From the NCBI RefSeq assembly GCF_015354445.1, contig NZ_JADKYT010000001.1, positions 1,302,001 through 1,366,000 of the forward strand: a stretch of DNA of 64,000 nucleotides, in the 5' to 3' direction. The stretch comes from Methylophilus sp. QUAN (GTDB lineage: Bacteria > Pseudomonadota > Gammaproteobacteria > Burkholderiales > Methylophilaceae). The translations under genes were made by a program, and so were the position numbers. Positions 9,210 through 17,602 of the stretch are shown here, one piece after another (the first letter of the stretch is position 1; the number at the start of each line of letters is the position of its first letter). The notes below the pieces were generated by a model, which saw only the letters and a list, made by a program, of their open reading frames with translations, searched no databases and was not told the origin of the DNA.

Positions 9210-9552
9210 AAGAGAATAAGCAAACTTATAAAATGCTTGAAAAGAACTACGTGGCCGTTCTATTATATCCTAGCCCGATATAAACAGTATTCGTATGCTC
9301 ATGGGGCAAGGTGCATGTAGATCTACCTTTTGCTGGCAACTTCTCAAAGCCATCTTTGGGTTCAATTAGTAAATCTGACACTCTTTAATATTAAGCCTCA
9401 ACCTTGGTTACACACCATACACATCAGCTGGATTGTTTGGCACTTCGTTTTCCGCGAGAAAATTGAGGTTACTGTTTAGGAAAACGGCAAACCAAACTTG
9501 AATGGAGTGGGTGTTGGCCCTAATTAACTGGGACCAATAACTCAAACTGTTT
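9210..9552. other. Intergenic region with possible gene remnants
   Basis: About 340 bp with no supported gene. On the minus strand two short stretches without stops end near 9250 and 9420 and read like protein C-termini (one ends ...NNPADVYGV). They may be debris of older cargo, but they are too short to name or trust. Confidence 0.35.
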
Positions 9553-11241
9553 TTAGCTTGAAGCGCCCTTATCATCTACTGCAATTGCATCATGGTCTAA
9601 TGAGTCATGCAGATGTCTAGCTGCTTCCACGTACGGCGTACACATACTTGAACGGAAGTCATACGCCACCAACAAAGAGCAAAATACATCATCATGGCTT
9701 AGCGCCAAGCTTTTATGTTGCCTTAAGTGACTTTCCGGGAAAGCAGATGAGTTTCCTGTCCAAACTATCAATGGCACTCTGGTTTGCTCTTTTGGCGCAA
9801 TCATCACTGGAGCCGCGTGCAGATACATTCCATATTCACCAAGAGACTCTCCATGGTCTGCGATATACAACATTCCAACATCATAATTTTCTTCATAGGG
9901 TTTCAAGAATTTGATAACCTCTGACAAGAAATAATCCGTATAAAGAATTGCATTGTCGTAGGAGTTGTCTATCTCTTGTTTCGTACAGTCTTTAAGCTCT
10001 TTGGATTTACAAACCGGGCTAAATTTTTCAAAGCTAGCTGGGTATCTCCTGAAGTATTCTGGACCATGATTGCCCATTTGATGCAATACGATGAGGACGT
10101 CTTTATCGCCTTTGGATTGGATGTGCTTATCAAGACCGTCCAACATGCCAACGTCCCGACATTCTGGATCGCAAATTGGATTCAATGTGGTTGACTGGAA
10201 GTTTTGGTATTTAACTCTCAAAGCAACGCCTTTGGAGTCTGAGTTGTTGTCTCTCCACAAAACGTCAATGCCATTTCTGGCGAGCACATCAATGACATTC
10301 TCTTGATTTAATGCTGCCTGTTTATCGTAATTCTTCTTACCAAGAGAAGAAAACATACACGGCACTGAAACACTTGTAGAAGTCCCGCAAGAGGAAACGT
10401 TATCAAAACTGATCACATTGGCGTTTGCGAGGTTGGGATTGGTAATACGTTGATAACCATTCAGCGAGAACCTGTCAAACCGAGCTGTTTCGCCAACCAC
10501 CATAATAATCAGCTTATGTTTATTACTGGTAGAGGTAGTCTTTACTGCGTCTCCAGCAATGGTTTTGAGCACTGTATTGCGTGCCTCATAGACCTTGGCT
10601 TCTTGACTCAAGTAGTTGTAGGCAGAGTAAATTGAGTAAGTCGGGTTTGCATAAAATCTGACAATTTTATGCTCTCTAATGAATGACGCGTAACCAGCAG
10701 TGAATGGTAAAACAACCATGATGGCTGTTAATCCAAGTGCGGAAATCGCTTTTAGTCTACCTTTAAGTTCTTGTTTGAGTGATGCACTCTTTGGAAAGAA
10801 CTTTATGACCAAGTAGGCTGGAATCAAGCCAAGCGCAACGAATCTGAACAATAGCTCGAAGCTGAGCAATCCCTGCATTTCTTTGAGGTCAGTTTGCGCT
10901 ACGTTATCCATCATTGTGTGATCAATAACCACACCAAAGCTATCCATAAAGTAAGCGTTAGTGGAAGCGACGATGATCAATGCGGCTAAAACCCATCTTG
11001 CTGGTCTGCCTATGCTTAGAATCTGAAAGACGATAGCGATTGTAGCAAAGAAGAAAATTACCAGAGAAACTAAGAATGGTAGGTTATGGAAACTTAACGG
11101 ATAAGTTTTCAGCAGGTTTTGACAAAAGGAAAGGTTGCCAGTGACCATGATGAATAATGAAATCGCAAATATCCACCTGGTTTGTGTTTCTGGTACAGAA
11201 AAGTATTTTCCAATCCCTGTTTTGAAAGTACTTATGAGCAT
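9553..11241 (-). CDS. Phosphoethanolamine--lipid A transferase, EptA/MCR family
   Basis: Inner-membrane enzyme with a periplasmic catalytic domain that moves phosphoethanolamine from phosphatidylethanolamine to lipid A, reducing negative surface charge. The 562 aa fit the family. About five membrane helices lie in residues 20-185, then the alkaline-phosphatase-like domain with the nucleophile T252 in VGETARFDRFSLNGY, the disulfide-rich SSCGTSTSVSVPCMFS motif, HQMGNHGPEY, and the metal-binding ADHGESLGE. All marks of an active enzyme are present. Homologues include chromosomal EptA and plasmid MCR proteins; whether this one affects polymyxin susceptibility cannot be told from sequence. It stands alone, divergent from the efflux operon. 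Confidence 0.9.
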   Translation of the reverse strand: MLISTFKTGIGKYFSVPETQTRWIFAISLFIMVTGNLSFCQNLLKTYPLSFHNLPFLVSLVIFFFATIAIVFQILSIGRPARWVLAALIIVASTNAYFMDSFGVVIDHTMMDNVAQTDLKEMQGLLSFELLFRFVALGLIPAYLVIKFFPKSASLKQELKGRLKAISALGLTAIMVVLPFTAGYASFIREHKIVRFYANPTYSIYSAYNYLSQEAKVYEARNTVLKTIAGDAVKTTSTSNKHKLIIMVVGETARFDRFSLNGYQRITNPNLANANVISFDNVSSCGTSTSVSVPCMFSSLGKKNYDKQAALNQENVIDVLARNGIDVLWRDNNSDSKGVALRVKYQNFQSTTLNPICDPECRDVGMLDGLDKHIQSKGDKDVLIVLHQMGNHGPEYFRRYPASFEKFSPVCKSKELKDCTKQEIDNSYDNAILYTDYFLSEVIKFLKPYEENYDVGMLYIADHGESLGEYGMYLHAAPVMIAPKEQTRVPLIVWTGNSSAFPESHLRQHKSLALSHDDVFCSLLVAYDFRSSMCTPYVEAARHLHDSLDHDAIAVDDKGASS

Positions 11242-11466
11242 TGTATGTATCTTCTAATGATTATCGTTCCCAATAAGCAATTCGGATGCCATTTTTTAAC
11301 CCATTGATTTTAAGTATTTATTCCATTTTTTATATTGCATATTATGCATTTTTTGCAGAAGGACGATCCTGAGACTGCAAACTCTGCAGATTTAACATCA
11401 TTGAGGTAGAGACTCCACGCATTACCCCTCAATTGGATTCTCGTACATTTGGTTACACTGAAAAAA

Positions 11467-11494
11467 TTGACTAATCAATAAGTTATTGTTAGAT
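11467..11494 (+). promoter_or_regulatory. Candidate promoter of the RND efflux operon
   Basis: TTGACT (11467-11472) and TTAGAT (11489-11494) are separated by 16 bp and lie 10 bp before the first gene of the operon. The match is moderate, and no metal-regulator dyad is evident here. Confidence 0.3.
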
Positions 11495-11504
11495 TTAAAA
11501 AAGC

Positions 11505-11870
11505 ATGTATCAAATTTTCAGAAAGTTTATGGTTTTTCTTGCGCTGATCTCAGTGATGAGTTCATCAGTGTGGGCTTTTTCGCCAGAAGTTTTGTTTGAT
11601 GATGCAACGACGTCTCAAGCCGTGATGCAAGATGTGCACTTGATTAATAAGTCGCATGTTAATTCCATTTCGGATAATGAGAATGTGCCAATGCCGGAGC
11701 AGTTCTGTAATCATGCTTGCCATATCTCTGCACATATGACGGCCATTGAAACCAGTGAAATTATTAATTCACTACCAGAATTAGATACAACGATTTTCAA
11801 AATCGAATCTAAAGATCAATTCACCAATCCTGTTCTGAAAAGTCTCTACCGACCTCCTGCGCTCGCTTAA
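11505..11870 (+). CDS. Small exported protein, CzcI-like, leading the efflux operon
   Basis: A 121-aa protein with a Sec signal peptide (hydrophobic 8-22, likely cut after VWA). The mature part has a Cys/His patch (FCNHACHISAH, about 66-77) and ends in RPPALA. Small exported proteins with such a patch and an RPP-type tail commonly precede czcCBA-type operons (CzcI family), where they are thought to sense or buffer metal. The assignment rests on this architecture and the position 66 bp upstream of the outer-membrane gene, not on a strong sequence match. Confidence 0.55.
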   Translation: MYQIFRKFMVFLALISVMSSSVWAFSPEVLFDDATTSQAVMQDVHLINKSHVNSISDNENVPMPEQFCNHACHISAHMTAIETSEIINSLPELDTTIFKIESKDQFTNPVLKSLYRPPALA

Positions 11871-11881
11871 TCAATTTTTCT

Positions 11882-11906
11882 AAGATGCCGATTTATTCGG
11901 CGTCTT
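11882..11906 (+). terminator. Intercistronic hairpin
   Basis: AAGATGCCGA and TCGGCGTCTT form a 10-bp stem with one wobble pair and a 5-base loop, directly after the stop of the CzcI-like gene. No T-run follows, so it may attenuate or protect the transcript rather than end it. Confidence 0.45.
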
Positions 11907-11936
11907 GATCATTGATCTAACGAGAGAGGTCTTACC

Positions 11937-13214
11937 GTGTTTGAATCATCTTTTAGAAGATGGCTATTGGTTTCAATAGCTTTCTTGTCAGCCCCATCTA
12001 TACAGGCTGAACCATTAACACTGGACGCAGCTTGGAATATCGCTGCCCAGAACAACCCAGATCTGAAGCGCTTGATCGCCAACCAGAGTATTCCTGCCGG
12101 CGAATTCCAGGACGCATCCGGTCCACTTTATTACAACCCAACACTGAGTTTGGAAGCCAGAACGCGCCGAATTGCGCAAACAGGTGGTTCAGACCCATAT
12201 CGCGGCGAGTATGGTATTGGTGTTTCACAAACCTTTGAGATTGCAGGCCAACAAGGCTTCCGTAGACAAGCGGCCGAAGAAAGCAAAACGGCCATTAGTC
12301 AGGATATCGCTGAAGAGTACCGGCTCTTGCATGCACAATTAGAAGAGCAGTTCATTAACGTGCTTGCCGTACAAAAGCGTATAGACGTTGAAAAGCGCAT
12401 TCTCAAACTCATCGAGCAGAACACCTCACTCTCACGTAAGCGAGTTAGTGCCGGCGAGGATAGTTTGCTTGATGGCAATCTGGCCATCGTGGACGCAGAA
12501 CGTGCAAGAAATCAGCTAATCTCCCTCAATGAGCAACTATTGCGTGCCAGAACTCAACTGGCTGCAACACTACAGCTTAATGCAAATGACTTTCCTGAAG
12601 TCATGGGCGAGTTAACGCCAAATCAAACGCAATATACGCTGCAAGATCTTTTCAATAAGCTAGATACACGGCCAGGCATCCAGGCACTTACCAGTAAAGA
12701 GGCTTCTGCACGTTCTCGTTTAGAACTGCAAAAGAGCATGCGTTACCCAGACTTAACAGTCAGTCTGATCAATACGACCGAGGCCAGCCTGGCAGGTAGC
12801 GACAATATCTCTTCCATTGGTGTATCTATGCCTTTGCCTATTTTCCGCCGAAATGCAGCAGGTATTGGTCGGGCGTCGGCTGAACTCACTCAATCTGAAA
12901 TCAATCGTGCCTCTGGCACTCGTAATGCAAAAGCGACTGTAGAGGCGGCATGGCTGCGGCGTGAAAACATCAAAGACCGTGTCAGACGTTTGGATAGCGA
13001 GGTATATCCAAAGCTCGAAGAGAATCTGAATCTATCTAAATTAGCGTTTGAAAACGGTGAAATTGGTCTGCCTCAGTTGTTAATTGTTCAAAGACAAGTT
13101 GTTGATGCACAGCGGGACATTATTGACGCTCAGAGGGAGCTTCGTCTTGTGCAGATTGAACTGGAATATATCTCTGGCTGGTTATCCCCTATCGCTGCGG
13201 CCAATCAAAACTAG
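11937..13214 (+). CDS. Outer-membrane efflux protein, CzcC/CusC type (TolC family)
   Basis: Forms the outer-membrane channel of the tripartite metal exporter encoded with the next two genes. The 425-aa protein has a signal peptide (cut near IQA-EP, about residue 24) and the duplicated long helical OEP domains of TolC-type proteins (about 30-215 and 235-415). It starts at GTG 11937 with a strong GAGAGAGGT site. It lacks a lipobox, like CzcC. It is 9 bp upstream of the adaptor gene, in one operon. Confidence 0.88.
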   Translation: MFESSFRRWLLVSIAFLSAPSIQAEPLTLDAAWNIAAQNNPDLKRLIANQSIPAGEFQDASGPLYYNPTLSLEARTRRIAQTGGSDPYRGEYGIGVSQTFEIAGQQGFRRQAAEESKTAISQDIAEEYRLLHAQLEEQFINVLAVQKRIDVEKRILKLIEQNTSLSRKRVSAGEDSLLDGNLAIVDAERARNQLISLNEQLLRARTQLAATLQLNANDFPEVMGELTPNQTQYTLQDLFNKLDTRPGIQALTSKEASARSRLELQKSMRYPDLTVSLINTTEASLAGSDNISSIGVSMPLPIFRRNAAGIGRASAELTQSEINRASGTRNAKATVEAAWLRRENIKDRVRRLDSEVYPKLEENLNLSKLAFENGEIGLPQLLIVQRQVVDAQRDIIDAQRELRLVQIELEYISGWLSPIAAANQN

Positions 13215-13223
13215 GAAATAAAA

Positions 13224-14405
13224 ATGCTAAAGTTCTTCAAAAATTTATACGTCGTAGCGCTGGCATGCTCAGTCATCATTTTCTTTATACTTTTAAGCGG
13301 GTGCAGCTCGAAAAGCAACCAAGCTGAAGGAGCAAAAACAGAACCTTCAACAGTTGCCACAGAGGCCAAGACTGACGAAGACTTAATCAAACTGAGCAAC
13401 TCAGAGATTCAGCAAAGCGGTGTCACTATTGCTAAAGTCACCAAACAACCCATACAGGATCAACTCAGTTTTACGGCTAATATTCTGGCCAATCAGAACA
13501 AGCTGGCGCACGTGACGCCCCGTATTGAAGGCAAGCTGTCTAAAGTCATTGCCAATCTTGGGGATCATGTCAAAACAGGCCAGACTCTGGCTGAAATTGA
13601 CAGTATCCAGATGGGTGAAGCGCGTGCCCAATTCAGAAGCTCTAAAACTGATCTAGCGCTCGCCCAAGCAAACTTCGACCGTATATCCAAGCTGTATGAG
13701 GATAAGGTTGTTCCACAAAAGCAATTTATCGAATCACAGTCAGCATTGGAGCGAGCTAAATCGGCACTTTATGCAGATTCCGAAAGATTGAGAATGTATG
13801 GCGGGCTGGGGCAGCCGAGTGGTTCTACTTACGTCTTGAAAGCACCATTCAACGGCATTGTGATTGAGAAAAATGCGGTCATTGGTGAGTTGGCTAATCC
13901 AGCAGATACTATCTTCACGATTGCCGATATGTCCACTGTCTGGATTGATGCTGATGTCCCCGAGCGAGACTTGCAATATCTTGAGGTTGGCAAAACAGCG
14001 AGTGTAACCGTGACCGCTTATCCTGATGAGGTCTTTACCGGTAAAGTAAGTTATCTATCCAGTGTCGTAGACAAAACCACGCGTACGGTGAAGGCACGTA
14101 TCGAGCTCCCAAATGCAGATCAAAAACTCCGCATTGATATGTTCGCCAAAGTTGTTCTGAATCATTCTGGTACCAAGGAAGTTCTGGTCGCGCCTAATAC
14201 TTCCGTTGTGATGGTCCAGGGCATACCCAATGTTTACGTTAGCGTGGAAGGTGGTTTCAAAGCAAGGGCGGTCGAACTTGGTGCTCGATATAACGAGTAC
14301 GTCGAAATTAAGACAGGGCTGACTGAGGATGAAAGTATCGTTCAGACCGGTGTATACGCACTTAAAGCTCGGCAACTCAAATCACAAATCAGTGATGAGC
14401 ACTAG
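13224..14405 (+). CDS. Periplasmic adaptor of the HME-RND metal exporter (CzcB/CusB type)
   Basis: Membrane-fusion protein (393 aa) linking the RND pump to the outer-membrane channel. It begins with a lipoprotein signal (lipobox LSGC, C27). The barrel-sandwich (biotinyl-lipoyl-like) halves, a helical hairpin at about 130-180 and the beta-barrel (VWIDADVPERDLQYLEVG) follow in the expected order. It contains no His-rich N-terminal extension or CusB-type methionine cluster, so the metal cannot be read from it. The genes on both sides are within 10 bp. Confidence 0.9.
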   Translation: MLKFFKNLYVVALACSVIIFFILLSGCSSKSNQAEGAKTEPSTVATEAKTDEDLIKLSNSEIQQSGVTIAKVTKQPIQDQLSFTANILANQNKLAHVTPRIEGKLSKVIANLGDHVKTGQTLAEIDSIQMGEARAQFRSSKTDLALAQANFDRISKLYEDKVVPQKQFIESQSALERAKSALYADSERLRMYGGLGQPSGSTYVLKAPFNGIVIEKNAVIGELANPADTIFTIADMSTVWIDADVPERDLQYLEVGKTASVTVTAYPDEVFTGKVSYLSSVVDKTTRTVKARIELPNADQKLRIDMFAKVVLNHSGTKEVLVAPNTSVVMVQGIPNVYVSVEGGFKARAVELGARYNEYVEIKTGLTEDESIVQTGVYALKARQLKSQISDEH

Positions 14406-14414
14406 GAGAACAGC

Positions 14415-17400
14415 ATGTTGAATTGGATATTAGATGCTGCTCTTAAATACAAGCTGCTGGTCATTCTGGCATTTGTGGTCGTGGTTTTTTTCGGTGCAAA
14501 GGCATGGCAGGAAGTCCCTTTAGATGCTTTCCCGGATGTGACCCCTGTACAGGTAAACGTATATACAGAATCTCCCGGTCTTGCTTCTGAAGATGTTGAA
14601 AAACTCATTACCTTCCCGGTAGAGAGTTCACTGGCAGGCCTCAAAGGCATTGAGGAAATTCGTTCAGTGTCATTGTTTGGATTGTCGTATGTCAGTGTGT
14701 ATTTTTCTGACACCACAGATATCCAACAGGCACGTTTCTTGGTGGGTGAGAAACTTGCTGACGCCCGCTCCAGAATGCCGGCAGGATATGGCGAACCAAC
14801 GCTAGGACCTAACACTTCTGGGCTAGGCCAGGTACTTTGGTACACCTTGAAGTCTGACAAGCAATCCACCATGGATCTGCGCACATTGCATGACTGGAAT
14901 GTGCGTATGGTGATGCGGACCGTCCCTGGCGTAGATGACATCACTTCCTGGGGTGGTAATGAAAAGCAATTTCAGGTGCAAATTGATCCGCAAAAGCTAT
15001 TCAAATATGGCCTGACATTTTCTGAAGTCATTGAGCGCTTAGTCGCTAATAACCATCAAGTCGGAGGACAGTATGTCAACATAGGCCAAGAGCAGTTCTT
15101 GGTTCGAGGTTTAGGGCTCGTGAAGAATAGCCGTGACATTCAGCGTATTGTTGTCTCTGAAAATCAAGGGACCCCAGTCTATGTAGAAAATATTGCCAAA
15201 GTCGTTGAAGGCGCAGGCCCTCGTTTCGGTGCTGTCACGCAAGATGGCAAAGAGGTCGTGATGGGAATGGTGCTTGCCAGGATTGGTGAGAATGCTCAAC
15301 AAGTTGTTGACGCCGCTAAAGAGAAGCTGAATCTGGTTAAGGCCACCTTGCCTAAAGGCGTGACGCTGGAAACGGTTTATGATCGCACCGCGATTATCGA
15401 CAAAGCCATTCGTATGGCAGACCGTGCCATGATTGAAGGCGCATTACTAGTGATTGCCGTGTTATTCATGCTGCTTGGCGAAGTCCGCTCCGCTCTGGTC
15501 GTGGTTGTCGCCATTCCTATGGGTCGTCTGATTGCTTTTATCTTTATGGAGAAATATGGCATCTCAGCAAATTTGATGTCATTAGGCGGCCTCATCATTG
15601 GCTTGGGTATGACCATTGATGGGCCGTTAGTACTTGTTGAGAATTGCTTCAGGCGCCTGGCGCACTTCGCTGGTCAGAAGGTGGATAGATCCAGAATCGT
15701 ACTGGATGCTTCACGTGAGGTGATCAATCCCATCACTTTCGGTGTACTGATCATTACCGTTGTTTTCCTGCCTATATTTTCCTTGACTGGCTTGGAAGGG
15801 AAGCTGTTTAAGCCGCTCGCCATCAATATGACTTTCGCCATGATTGGCTCAATGATTCTGACGCTTACACTGATCCCGGTGTTGTGCTCTCTGGCATTGA
15901 AACCAAAAGAGGAGAGAGACCCTTGGCTGATACGCTTGATAAAGCCGAAGTATGTCTCACTGTTAAAGTGGTGTTTGTCACATAAAAAATTAGTCGTCGG
16001 CTCAACTGGTATTGCCTTCATAGCCGCGTTAGCGATGTTTCCATTCTTGGGTAAAGAGTTTATGCCTAACCTACAGGAGCAAGACATCCTTTTTAGAGTG
16101 ACAGGTATTCCTTCCACATCGCTTGAGCAGTCTATTTCGGTCTCTGACCGTGTGGCCAAAAGCCTGAAGAAAATGCCTCAGGTGCAAAGCAGCCTGGCGA
16201 TGATTGGGCGTGCCGAGAAAGGTGAAACCGCTGATGTGAACTACATGGAAATTCTGGTGCATTTAAAACCTGTAGACGCATGGCCAGAACAAATCACTTA
16301 TGGCGATCTCGCACAGCAGCTCCAGGAGCAAGTTGAGAAAGATGTACCTGAAGCTGTCATTTCAGCATCACAACCTATCCAGTCGCGTGTAGAAGAGCTG
16401 ATTTCAGGGGTAAGGGCGACATTATCAGCTAAAGTCTATGGCGAAGATCTTGCAACCATTGATCGCATCGCTAACCAAGTAAGAGCAGTGGTCTCCAAGG
16501 TTAACGGCGTCACTGATTTGGCTTTGGAGGCCAATATAGGCAAACCTCAACTCATTATTAATGTTGATCGTGAGGCCATTGCTCGTTATGGCATCAATGC
16601 TGATGACGTACTCCAGGTCGTGCAATCCGGGATTGGTGGCAAGCCAGTCTCTACCTTGATTGATGGTGTTAAACGATTTGCCATACAAGTATGGCTGCAG
16701 CCTGAGTATCGCAGCGATATCAGAGCGATTAACGATATTCCTATCTCTACAGCTCAAGGTGCATTGATTCCGCTGTCGCAAGTAGCAAGTGTCGATGTGG
16801 AGGAAGGCTACTCATTCGTCAGGCGTGAGCAATTGCAACGTTACGCCGTCATCCAAATGGATGTTCAAGGGCGTGATATTGATGGTTTCGTTAAAGAAGC
16901 CCAGGTCGCGATCGAACAGCAAGTAAAACTGCCAAGTGGATACTGGATTCAATGGGGCGGTGCATTTGAGAACCAGCAAAGAGCCATGACTAAGCTGGCA
17001 ATTATTGTGCCGCTCACGATTGGCTTGATATTCGTGCTGCTATATACAGCCTTCCATTCACTCCGTTATGCCGGGCTGATTATTGCCAACGTACCTTTTG
17101 CAGCTATCGGCGGAATTTTCTCGCTGGCGATTGCCGGGCAGTACCTTTCAGTGCCTGCGGCGATTGGATTCATCGCCGTATTCGGGGTTGCCATGCTGAA
17201 CGGTATTGTTTTGGTGGAGTTTATCAACGGGTTGCGTGAAGAAGGTAAAACCGTAGATGAAGCTGTACTGGAAGGTACAACCCTCCGACTAAGGCCGGTG
17301 ATGATGACAGCGATGGTTGAGATTTTCGGTCTAATTCCATTCCTACTGGCAACCGGTGTGGGCTCAGAAATCCTCAGACCACTTGCTGTTGTAGTCATCG

Positions 17401-17504
17401 GAGGTCTGTTAACAGCCACTGCATTAACTCTGGTTTTCCTGCCAGTTGCATACGACTGGATGGAAACAAGAAGGGAGCTCAACGAAGCCAAAATCACCAA
17501 TTGA
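14415..17504 (+). CDS. HME-RND heavy-metal efflux pump (CzcA/CusA family)
   Basis: Proton-driven inner-membrane pump of 1029 aa with the full RND layout: TM1 (about 14-32), periplasmic domain, TM2-6 (about 340-490), TM7, second periplasmic domain, TM8-12 (about 865-1020). The TM4 signature reads GLGMTIDGPLVLVEN. The Asp and Glu that relay protons are kept (D402, E409), but the extra first Asp of CzcA-type Zn/Co/Cd pumps (D402 in CzcA) is a Gly here (G396), as Cu/Ag pumps also lack it. The substrate is therefore unclear: monovalent copper/silver or a divalent metal. The next gene is a divalent-metal ATPase. Confidence 0.9.
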   Translation: MLNWILDAALKYKLLVILAFVVVVFFGAKAWQEVPLDAFPDVTPVQVNVYTESPGLASEDVEKLITFPVESSLAGLKGIEEIRSVSLFGLSYVSVYFSDTTDIQQARFLVGEKLADARSRMPAGYGEPTLGPNTSGLGQVLWYTLKSDKQSTMDLRTLHDWNVRMVMRTVPGVDDITSWGGNEKQFQVQIDPQKLFKYGLTFSEVIERLVANNHQVGGQYVNIGQEQFLVRGLGLVKNSRDIQRIVVSENQGTPVYVENIAKVVEGAGPRFGAVTQDGKEVVMGMVLARIGENAQQVVDAAKEKLNLVKATLPKGVTLETVYDRTAIIDKAIRMADRAMIEGALLVIAVLFMLLGEVRSALVVVVAIPMGRLIAFIFMEKYGISANLMSLGGLIIGLGMTIDGPLVLVENCFRRLAHFAGQKVDRSRIVLDASREVINPITFGVLIITVVFLPIFSLTGLEGKLFKPLAINMTFAMIGSMILTLTLIPVLCSLALKPKEERDPWLIRLIKPKYVSLLKWCLSHKKLVVGSTGIAFIAALAMFPFLGKEFMPNLQEQDILFRVTGIPSTSLEQSISVSDRVAKSLKKMPQVQSSLAMIGRAEKGETADVNYMEILVHLKPVDAWPEQITYGDLAQQLQEQVEKDVPEAVISASQPIQSRVEELISGVRATLSAKVYGEDLATIDRIANQVRAVVSKVNGVTDLALEANIGKPQLIINVDREAIARYGINADDVLQVVQSGIGGKPVSTLIDGVKRFAIQVWLQPEYRSDIRAINDIPISTAQGALIPLSQVASVDVEEGYSFVRREQLQRYAVIQMDVQGRDIDGFVKEAQVAIEQQVKLPSGYWIQWGGAFENQQRAMTKLAIIVPLTIGLIFVLLYTAFHSLRYAGLIIANVPFAAIGGIFSLAIAGQYLSVPAAIGFIAVFGVAMLNGIVLVEFINGLREEGKTVDEAVLEGTTLRLRPVMMTAMVEIFGLIPFLLATGVGSEILRPLAVVVIGGLLTATALTLVFLPVAYDWMETRRELNEAKITN

Positions 17505-17534
17505 TTTGGAGTTTTGGTTAATCAATCGCTTGTG

Positions 17535-17559
17535 CCAGGTTGCCGTTTGGGCAGCCTGG
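17535..17559 (+). terminator. Hairpin after the RND operon
   Basis: CCAGGTTGCC and GGCAGCCTGG form a 10-bp stem (one wobble) with a 5-base loop, 31 bp after the pump gene. No T-run follows, so it is at most a weak terminator or a 3'-end stabiliser before the ATPase gene. Confidence 0.45.
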
Positions 17560-17602
17560 TAATCTTAAACACATGTTTCATGATTCCATCTAGGAGAACA
17601 TC

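Noticed and set aside
9248-9382. Possible ~44-codon minus-strand gene
   Set aside because: It starts with GTG without a clear ribosome site and has no recognisable family; only mentioned as a possible remnant.
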